Of a stretch of DNA of 6,690 bases, positions 1 to 5,622 are shown one piece after another. Both the position numbers and the translations under genes were made by a program. Position 1 is the stretch's first letter, and each line of letters begins with the position of its first letter. The stretch spans positions 1-6,690 of the forward strand of contig JAGLHV010000074.1 in NCBI GenBank assembly GCA_023143305.1, in the 5' to 3' direction. The stretch is from a bacterium. GTDB taxonomy: Bacteria > CBDUZB01 > JAGLHV01. Under the pieces are notes generated by a model, which saw only the letters and a list, made by a program, of their open reading frames with translations, was not told the origin of the DNA and did not search any database.

Positions 1-225
1 TATACTGCGGATGAATCATTTATGACCGGAACTCCCTTTTGTCTATTACCCGTTACCAGTTTAAATAATATTAGTATCGGTAATAAAAAAATGGGAAAAG
101 TTACCAAAATGCTGCTGGATAAGTGGGGTAAAAACGTTGGGGTTGATATAGCAAAACAAATTAAACGGTATAATAAAATTCTACAAAAAAGCAGGGCAGG
201 GGCTCCTACTCCTTATTCTTTTTAA
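1..225 (+). CDS. Class IV PLP aminotransferase (branched-chain/D-amino-acid type), C-terminal fragment
   Basis: The reading frame is open from base 1 to a TAA at 223-225, so this is the last 74 residues of a gene that starts outside the window; the ATG at base 22 is internal. The segment ADESFMTGTPFCLLPVT followed by ISIGNKKMGKVTKMLL matches the C-terminal end of fold-type IV aminotransferases (IlvE/D-alanine aminotransferase superfamily). There a TGT/TST turn contacts the PLP phosphate and substrate carboxylate, and an IGxGxxGPVT-like stretch precedes the last helix. These cytosolic enzymes move an amino group between an amino acid and a 2-oxo acid. The turn reads TGTPF rather than the TGTAA-like turn of classical branched-chain enzymes; from memory, a TPFC-LPVT version occurs in a divergent subgroup, so branched-chain specificity should not be assumed. 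The catalytic lysine lies upstream and is not visible. A 78-base gap separates it from the next gene, probably co-transcribed. Confidence 0.85.
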   Translation, partial: YTADESFMTGTPFCLLPVTSLNNISIGNKKMGKVTKMLLDKWGKNVGVDIAKQIKRYNKILQKSRAGAPTPYSF

Positions 226-292
226 TGTAAATAGAGACGAATAATATATTTTTTAAGAGCAGAATAAAAGATTTAAAAATATTTTTATAATA

Positions 293-299
293 GAGAGGG
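293..299 (+). promoter_or_regulatory. Ribosome binding site for the GTG-started radical SAM gene
   Basis: GAGAGGG lies 4 bases before the GTG at 304. It supports that GTG as the true start, since there is no ATG in frame between the site and the radical SAM cysteine motif. Confidence 0.6.
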
Positions 300-303
300 A
301 AAA

Positions 304-1104
304 GTGAATTGCTGTTTTAATGGGCTGACTACGGTAAATATAGAATTAACTACACGATGTAATAAGAATTGCTGGATGTGTGGAAGGAGAAAAATAGAGA
401 GGGAATATCCGGAGATTGCTATTGAGTATGGAGATATGGAATTTGAGTTGGTTAAATCTATTGCCCAACAGTTACCGGAAAATATAGTAGTCCAATTTCA
501 TGATAATGGTGAACCGCTTCTCTATGAACAATTTGGAGAAGCCGTTAGATTATTTAATCGGCAGATTAGATGTATGGATACTAATGGTAAATTATTGGTA
601 AAGAAAGCCGGAGAGATTATAGACAATCTTGATACATTAACCATATCTACATTTGAAAAAGACGAGGAAGCCGAAGAACAATATAAGTTGATTGAAGAAT
701 TTCTTAAAATCAAGAAAAACAGAAAACCCAACGTTATAATAAGATGCCTGGGAAGTATGGACTTAGATAGATATAAAAAATTGGGATGTATAATTGCCAC
801 CAGGGTGTTGCATTCGCCAATGGGTAGTTTCAAATATAAGAAAAATCCAACTATCCCCGAAATTGGTATCTGTCTTGATTTGCTCAACCATATGGTTATT
901 AAAAGAGATGGTAAAGTTTCTCTGTGTGTAAGGTTTGACCCCCGGGGACTGGGTGTAATAGGTGATTGTACAAAAAATCCTCTGGTAGATATCTGGAATA
1001 GTCCTATAAGAAAGGAACGGTTAAAATATCATATAGAAGGAAAGAGAAAAAAAATCCCATTGTGTAGTTCTTGTGAATTTTGGGGAGTACCTACGGGATA
1101 TTGA
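304..1104 (+). CDS. Radical SAM protein with SPASM-like C-terminal domain
   Basis: This 266-residue protein starts at GTG and ends at TGA. The radical SAM motif CxxxCxxC is Cys19, Cys23 and Cys26 in TTRCNKNCWMCGRR, which should bind the [4Fe-4S] cluster that cleaves S-adenosylmethionine. HDNGEPLL (66-73) is the GEP-type SAM-binding strand, and MDTNGKLL (91-98) and DTLTIST (110-116) fit later strands of the partial barrel. The C-terminal part has Cys190, Cys208, Cys254 and Cys257 in the layout of SPASM/twitch domains (GxVxxC, then GDC, VDIWNSP and CSSCEFW), implying at least one auxiliary iron-sulfur cluster. SPASM enzymes include peptide-maturing and sugar-modifying dehydrogenases; the substrate cannot be told here. 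The protein is short for a SPASM enzyme, which often has 350 or more residues, but both ends look intact. It is followed after 23 bases by the methyltransferase gene. The family call is firm; the function is open. Confidence 0.9.
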   Translation: MNCCFNGLTTVNIELTTRCNKNCWMCGRRKIEREYPEIAIEYGDMEFELVKSIAQQLPENIVVQFHDNGEPLLYEQFGEAVRLFNRQIRCMDTNGKLLVKKAGEIIDNLDTLTISTFEKDEEAEEQYKLIEEFLKIKKNRKPNVIIRCLGSMDLDRYKKLGCIIATRVLHSPMGSFKYKKNPTIPEIGICLDLLNHMVIKRDGKVSLCVRFDPRGLGVIGDCTKNPLVDIWNSPIRKERLKYHIEGKRKKIPLCSSCEFWGVPTGY

Positions 1105-1127
1105 TATTGATTTTAAAAAGTAAATTA

Positions 1128-2207
1128 ATGAAAAATATAAAAGGTATAAATATTAATCTTGTTGGGTGTAAGCCGATGATTCGGCGATTGGCATGGAATG
1201 ACGGTAAAATCCAGCCGCGAACATTAAAAGTCGGGCACAAAGCCCGGGAAGCAATAAAAAAAATTAAACAGAAGATTGTAACAGGTGAATATGAATTTGA
1301 GAATGTGTCTTGTTTTTGTGGTTCATGTGACGACATGGTTATATCGGAAATTGATAGGTATGGATTTTATTATCCTTTAGCTATATGTAAAAGGTGCGGG
1401 TTAATACGGGCTAATCCCAGAATGACGAAGGCGTCCTATATTAAATTCTATGCCGAGGAATATCGTAATGCTTATGGAGAGAGTGATAGTGGTGTAGCTA
1501 AGTTATTTGAATATCGAATAAATCAAGGAAAACAACGCTACAACTATTTGGTAAAGCATGTTGATTTACCGGCCAAAGCTGTTGTTTTTGAGGTTGGTTG
1601 TGATTTCGGTACTGCTCTTCTTCCTTTTGCCGAAGCAGGATATGATGTGTATGGTTGTGATTATGGAGTTGAACATATTGAATATGGCAGAAAAAAAACA
1701 GGATTAAAAAATCTTTTTATTGGAGGGGTAGAGAAACTCATAGAAACAAATAAAAAGGCCGATATAGTCGTATTGCATCACGTCCTGGAACATTTTTGTG
1801 ATTTAGAAGGGGAACTAATAGCCATTCGCAAGATTATGAAGCCCCGCGGCCTTATTTATATTGCTGTTCCCGGAACTTTATGGTGGATTAATAATATATG
1901 CGGTGCGGATATTATGGGATTGTTACAAAATGCGCATACGTATCAATTTAGTCTCGGGTCACTTACATATGTAATGGAATGTTGCGGTTTTAAACTAATT
2001 CATGGAAATGAAAAAATAGATTCTTTTTTTAAAGTTGATAATGTTTTTAGGAAAAAACAACTTATTCCTGATATGGAATTTCAAAGAGTAGTTTCGTATT
2101 TAAAAAGGATGGAACGCAAGTATTTACCTAAATATTATTTAATCAAGTGTCTGGAAATACTGGGTATAAAAAAGATGATTAAAAATATGTGGCAAAAAAG
2201 GTGTTAG
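1128..2207 (+). CDS. Class I SAM-dependent methyltransferase with N-terminal zinc-ribbon-like domain
   Basis: This is a 359-residue protein from the ATG at 1128. The frame is open back to a TTG at 1080, but that start would overlap the previous gene by 25 bases and shows no ribosome binding site. The ATG itself has only a weak AAAAAG upstream, so its start is moderately sure. Residues 62-90 carry Cys62, Cys64, Cys67, Cys87 and Cys90 in CFCGSC and CKRCGLIRANPR, a probable zinc-binding module like that preceding many sugar and surface-glycan methyltransferases. The Rossmann domain follows: motif I is VFEVGCDFGT (153-162), an acidic residue after the second strand is Asp178 in YGCDYG, and LHHVLEHF (216-223) and MKPRGLIYIAVP (237-248) are typical of the Methyltransf_23/11 group. 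It probably methylates a C, O or N of a sugar or lipid-linked intermediate in the cytoplasm. The basic N-terminal stretch of about 55 residues is unexplained. The transferase gene follows after 7 bases. Confidence 0.87.
   Translation: MKNIKGININLVGCKPMIRRLAWNDGKIQPRTLKVGHKAREAIKKIKQKIVTGEYEFENVSCFCGSCDDMVISEIDRYGFYYPLAICKRCGLIRANPRMTKASYIKFYAEEYRNAYGESDSGVAKLFEYRINQGKQRYNYLVKHVDLPAKAVVFEVGCDFGTALLPFAEAGYDVYGCDYGVEHIEYGRKKTGLKNLFIGGVEKLIETNKKADIVVLHHVLEHFCDLEGELIAIRKIMKPRGLIYIAVPGTLWWINNICGADIMGLLQNAHTYQFSLGSLTYVMECCGFKLIHGNEKIDSFFKVDNVFRKKQLIPDMEFQRVVSYLKRMERKYLPKYYLIKCLEILGIKKMIKNMWQKRC
2198..2203 (+). promoter_or_regulatory. Ribosome binding site for the GT-B-like transferase gene
   Basis: AAGGTG lies inside the last codons of the methyltransferase gene, 11 bases before the ATG at 2215. 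This placement ties translation of the two genes together and supports a shared transcript. Confidence 0.45.
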
Positions 2208-2214
2208 AATAATT

Positions 2215-4074
2215 ATGAATAAAACGGATAATCTGTTTTTAGTTGAAGATTTTGCACAAGTGGATGATTTATTAAGAAGGAATATGCGTGATGAAGGAGA
2301 ATGGATTGCCCTTGGTCCGGGAGCGATGTATGCTCTTGAGCGAAAAGGGATTCCTTATAAAATACCGGAAGATTTTTGTTCTAATGAAGAATTAGAGCAG
2401 TTATGTTTGAGCTCTCATGAAAAATGTGAAAAGTTTTGTAATTATATTGATGGGATTCTTTTTAAAAAACATCCTGATTTTAAAAAATGGCGTATTCATC
2501 CAATGCTCTTTTTTATAGATTCTGTTATTAGATTAACCGATATTATAAAAAGCCGGATAATGCAGCTCAGTAAAATTTTAAAGGTCTATCCGGAACGTAC
2601 AATATGGATATATAAAGCACCCCATTATCCATGGGAAGAATTTGATCTTTGTTTTTCCGGGAAAGAAACACTCTGGGGTAATATTCTTGCTCTTTCAGGA
2701 TGGAATTGCAGGATAGAGTTTCTTTTACCTCCGGGGGAGAAAACATTTCAATATATAAAAAAAATATTAAAATATCCCATGCAAAAATTATTTAATCTGT
2801 ATAATCTGACTTCGCTTTGGAGGTTAAAAGGATTAAAAGGAATAATTAGAACGATAAAGAAAAAACATCGGGGAATATTATTCTATGGTTCTTTATATGA
2901 GTGGAAATTTATCGTACCTTTATTAGCGAAAGAAAAGGTGAAAATTATTTTTACCGGTCCTAAAAAATTTAAGAGTAATACTTCTAAAATAAAACATAGA
3001 GAAGAAGGTTCTATCGAAGACCTTGTTATGAAAAACCCAGGTCTAATGTCTCTTTTTGAAGTATCCGGAATTTCATTTTATTCTCTGGTAAAAGAACGGT
3101 TAAACTGGATTTTTAAAGGTTCTTTTACACAGTGTCACAATATTATTTCCCGATGTAAAGAAATAATTAAATGTTATAATATAAAAGCAGTTTGTACCGG
3201 AAATACATATACATTTACAGATCATGTCGTACAACAGGCATTTCGTTATTTTTGTGTACCGGTTATTCATTGGCAACATGGGTTTATGTTTGCTAAAAAT
3301 GGACGTATCAATCAATTAAATGAGTTTAACGATATGATGACCAGTGATGTTCTCTTTACTTATGGGGAAGCATCTACTTGTGCTCATCAATTGTACATTA
3401 ATAAATTTCCGGTTAAAGTAATATCCATCGGTTCTCCGTCGGTAGATAAAATATATGAAAAGAACAGGGGAAGGAAAGAAGTTTTCAGAAAAAAGCTTCT
3501 TTACGTAACTACAGGTTATTACCAAAATCGATGGTATTGCGGTTTTTCTCCGCCGTACAGTGACCGTTATTTATTTAATGACCAGTTAACCATTATGACC
3601 GGTTTAGAAAACATTGCGAAGAGATACAATGTTGAAGTTACGGTTAAATTGTTGCCGGAAATGTCGTTATACAGTCAATTTAAAAATGATTTTACATCCT
3701 TATTCAGGATCGTAAAGTCTATGCCCAAGTTTGCTGAGCTTTTTTCTGCAAATCATATTATAGTGATTGATTCTCCTACGACTACAGTTTTGGAATCAGT
3801 AGCAACAAAAAAGCCGGTTTTTATTCTTCTTCGGAATATTCAATACCCGCAGGGTAGTAGAACGTTGTTGGAAAAAAGAGCTGTATGTGAAGATACGGCT
3901 CAGGAACTTATTAATAAAATACAGCAATATGTTGAGCAGAGGACCTATTCCGCTGATGTTGGTAACGATGAGTATCTCAGGACACATGGGAATCATTTAT
4001 GTGACGGGAAGAGTGTTCAAAGGGCATTAAAAAGAACGTTAGAAATCATTTATAAACCAATACCTATTGTCTAA
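2215..4074 (+). CDS. Putative GT-B-like glycosyl- or glycerophospho-transferase of surface polymer synthesis
   Basis: This is a 619-residue protein with an ATG start 7 bases after the methyltransferase stop. No signal peptide or clear membrane helix is visible, so it is probably cytosolic or membrane-associated. The second half has two marks of GT-B-fold enzymes. HWQHG at 352-356, followed by SDVLFTYGEAS (377-387), resembles the HG motif and following strand of CDP-glycerol glycerophosphotransferases and related capsule transferases. HIIVIDSPTTTVLESVATKKPVFIL (514-538, read as its two halves HIIVIDSPTTTVLES and VATKKPVFIL) resembles the nucleotide-sugar-binding C-terminal domain with a serine/threonine-rich loop and Glu527. 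Residues 427-432 and 473-480 fit strands of that second Rossmann domain. Residues 1-210 form a separate, cysteine-containing region with an opening IALGPGAMYALERKGIPY that I do not recognise as a catalytic domain. The donor and acceptor are unknown. An alternative is a 2-epimerase-like GT-B protein. The neighbouring exporter and methyltransferase favour a role in building a surface glycan or glycolipid. Confidence 0.68.
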   Translation: MNKTDNLFLVEDFAQVDDLLRRNMRDEGEWIALGPGAMYALERKGIPYKIPEDFCSNEELEQLCLSSHEKCEKFCNYIDGILFKKHPDFKKWRIHPMLFFIDSVIRLTDIIKSRIMQLSKILKVYPERTIWIYKAPHYPWEEFDLCFSGKETLWGNILALSGWNCRIEFLLPPGEKTFQYIKKILKYPMQKLFNLYNLTSLWRLKGLKGIIRTIKKKHRGILFYGSLYEWKFIVPLLAKEKVKIIFTGPKKFKSNTSKIKHREEGSIEDLVMKNPGLMSLFEVSGISFYSLVKERLNWIFKGSFTQCHNIISRCKEIIKCYNIKAVCTGNTYTFTDHVVQQAFRYFCVPVIHWQHGFMFAKNGRINQLNEFNDMMTSDVLFTYGEASTCAHQLYINKFPVKVISIGSPSVDKIYEKNRGRKEVFRKKLLYVTTGYYQNRWYCGFSPPYSDRYLFNDQLTIMTGLENIAKRYNVEVTVKLLPEMSLYSQFKNDFTSLFRIVKSMPKFAELFSANHIIVIDSPTTTVLESVATKKPVFILLRNIQYPQGSRTLLEKRAVCEDTAQELINKIQQYVEQRTYSADVGNDEYLRTHGNHLCDGKSVQRALKRTLEIIYKPIPIV

Positions 4075-4147
4075 AATAAGAAGACCAAAAGATTAGATTA
4101 ATGTAGGTTTATAAATATGTAAATTTGAATGGATATACGGGATAAAT

Positions 4148-5569
4148 ATGAAAATATTATTGGTTTATACAAATATTAATACTATTCATCCTGAAGATTA
4201 TCATTTCGGACTGGCTTCAATAATTAGTTATATAAAAAGATATCATGAAGTAAAGTTACAGATAATCCATAATAAATCCGCAATTAATCAGTTGATGGAA
4301 TTTATTAAAAATTATAATCCTGAAATTATTGGTTTTACGTCTGTTTCTTCTCAGTTTTATTATGTAAATATGATAAGTAATGAAATAAAAAAAATATTTA
4401 AAGATGTGACTATTGTATGCGGCGGTGTGCATCCAACGATATATCCTGCCTGTATTTTAGAATCGGATAGTTTGGATGGGATTTTTATCGGAGAGAGTGA
4501 AGAGCAATTTTTAGAGTTTATTAATAGATTTGAGGAAAATAATGATTATAGAGATATTGACAATTTTGCTTATAAAGATGAAGAAGGAAGATTAAAAAAA
4601 AATAAAGTGGTTTTGAAACATAGTGATTTAAATGTTTTGCCTTTTCCCGAAAGGGAACTTTTTGATTATCAAAAAATATTGAATGATAATAGCAAAGTAT
4701 TACAAGTTGTTTTTTCCAGAGGGTGTCCCTTTAATTGTACATATTGTTCAAACAAAAAGATTAGAGAAGTTTATGGGTTTAGTGAGGAGCACTATATCCG
4801 CTATAGATCCCCCGATAATTGCATGGAAGAATTGGAATTATTGGATAGAAATTATAATTTTAAAAAAATTTGGATATTGGATGATATTTTTGCAATGAAC
4901 AGAAAATGGTTAGATGAATTTTTATGTTTATATTCAAAAAAATTCAGTTATCCGTTTATGTGTCATCTTCGTCCGAATATAGTTACTGAAGAACTTATTA
5001 AAAAATTAAAAAAAGCAGGTTGCTACAGAATTTTACTTTCTATTGAATCCGGAAATGATTTTATAAGAAATAAAATTATGAAAAGGAATATTTCTCGAAA
5101 AAAAATTATAGAGGCTTTTAAAATAATTCATAGCTGTAATATAGAATCTGTCGCTCCGAATGTTATTGGGTTACCGTATGAGACGGAAGAAATGATAGAA
5201 GAAACAATAGCGTTAAATGCCGGAGTTGGAGCTTCATCAATAGGGGTTAGTATTTTTTATCCTTATAAAGGCTCGGAATTATTTGATTTATGTGTAAAAA
5301 AAGGTTGGTTAAATGCGGATGAGAATAAAGAAGTATTTGAAAAAAAAGAATCGATTCTTAACTATCCTCAGATAAGCAAGGAAAGAATTAAATATTATTA
5401 TGATAATTTCCAGTATTTAGTATACAGAAGGATTAGTCTATTAAGAGGAATAAAATATTTATTGGTATCTAATTTAAGAGAGAAGTTGGTATTTTATTTA
5501 AAAGGAACATATTTTGGGAAAAAGATAATCCGGATTATTTATTTCTTGCGGGACGGCTTATCTAAGTAA
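4148..5569 (+). CDS. B12-binding-domain radical SAM enzyme (class B methyltransferase/BchE-like)
   Basis: This is a 473-residue protein starting at ATG, with a weak CGGGAT upstream (4138-4143). The N-terminal Rossmann-like domain shows MKILLVYTNI, EIIGFTSVSSQ (59-69), VTIVCGGVHPTIYP (87-100) and GIFIGESEEQ (111-120). This is the usual pattern of cobalamin-binding domains in radical SAM enzymes, which lack the classical DxHxxG histidine. The linker LNVLPFPER (161-169) leads into the radical SAM core. There RGCPFNCTYCSN holds Cys193, Cys197 and Cys200, WILDDIFAM (242-250) and LLSIESGND (296-304) follow, and GLPYETEE (341-348) closes the barrel. The roughly 110-residue C-terminal tail is basic and aromatic, as in lipid- or membrane-facing members. 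Relatives methylate unactivated carbon or phosphorus, or rearrange rings, using methylcobalamin and 5'-deoxyadenosyl radical chemistry. The substrate is not shown. The gene is 73 bases after the transferase and 53 before the exporter, and in the lines I sampled it looks more AT-rich than the genes before it. Confidence 0.9.
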   Translation: MKILLVYTNINTIHPEDYHFGLASIISYIKRYHEVKLQIIHNKSAINQLMEFIKNYNPEIIGFTSVSSQFYYVNMISNEIKKIFKDVTIVCGGVHPTIYPACILESDSLDGIFIGESEEQFLEFINRFEENNDYRDIDNFAYKDEEGRLKKNKVVLKHSDLNVLPFPERELFDYQKILNDNSKVLQVVFSRGCPFNCTYCSNKKIREVYGFSEEHYIRYRSPDNCMEELELLDRNYNFKKIWILDDIFAMNRKWLDEFLCLYSKKFSYPFMCHLRPNIVTEELIKKLKKAGCYRILLSIESGNDFIRNKIMKRNISRKKIIEAFKIIHSCNIESVAPNVIGLPYETEEMIEETIALNAGVGASSIGVSIFYPYKGSELFDLCVKKGWLNADENKEVFEKKESILNYPQISKERIKYYYDNFQYLVYRRISLLRGIKYLLVSNLREKLVFYLKGTYFGKKIIRIIYFLRDGLSK

Positions 5570-5614
5570 ACGGGTTTAATTAAATAGAGCAATAAGAATA
5601 ACAAAAGGAAGTGT

Positions 5615-5620
5615 AAGGAG
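5615..5620 (+). promoter_or_regulatory. Ribosome binding site of the ABC exporter gene
   Basis: AAGGAG sits just before the ATG at 5623, and a second purine-rich AAAAGGAA lies at 5602-5609. The first is unusually close (2 bases); the second is a little far (13 bases). Together they fix the exporter start better than for any other gene here. Confidence 0.6.
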
Positions 5621-5622
5621 AA

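Noticed and set aside
213..267. Inverted pair TTATTCT (213-219) and AGAATAA (261-267) as a terminator stem
   Set aside because: The stem is only 7 A/T-rich pairs with a loop of about 41 bases and no following T tract, so it would not be a stable terminator.
286..291. A perfect TATAAT that could be a -10 promoter box before the first radical SAM gene
   Set aside because: The matching -35 position (263-268) reads AATAAA, not TTGACA-like, and transcription would begin inside the ribosome binding site only a few bases before the GTG. It is more likely chance in AT-rich DNA.
522..887. Open frame of 121 codons on the minus strand
   Set aside because: It lies wholly opposite the radical SAM gene whose motifs are clear, and its own product shows no recognisable domain; it is a shadow frame, as are the shorter minus-strand frames elsewhere.
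1080..1127. Alternative TTG start for the methyltransferase, adding 16 residues
   Set aside because: It overlaps the upstream gene by 25 bases, has no ribosome binding site, and the added hydrophobic residues have no counterpart in the family.
4075..4147. Possible promoter or terminator in the 73-base gap before the B12 radical SAM gene
   Set aside because: I see no paired -35/-10 boxes at proper spacing and no GC-rich hairpin followed by T residues, so the gap is left unannotated.
4683..4898. Short plus-strand frame inside the B12 radical SAM gene
   Set aside because: It runs across the CxxxCxxC region of the real gene in another frame and has no ribosome binding site or domain.
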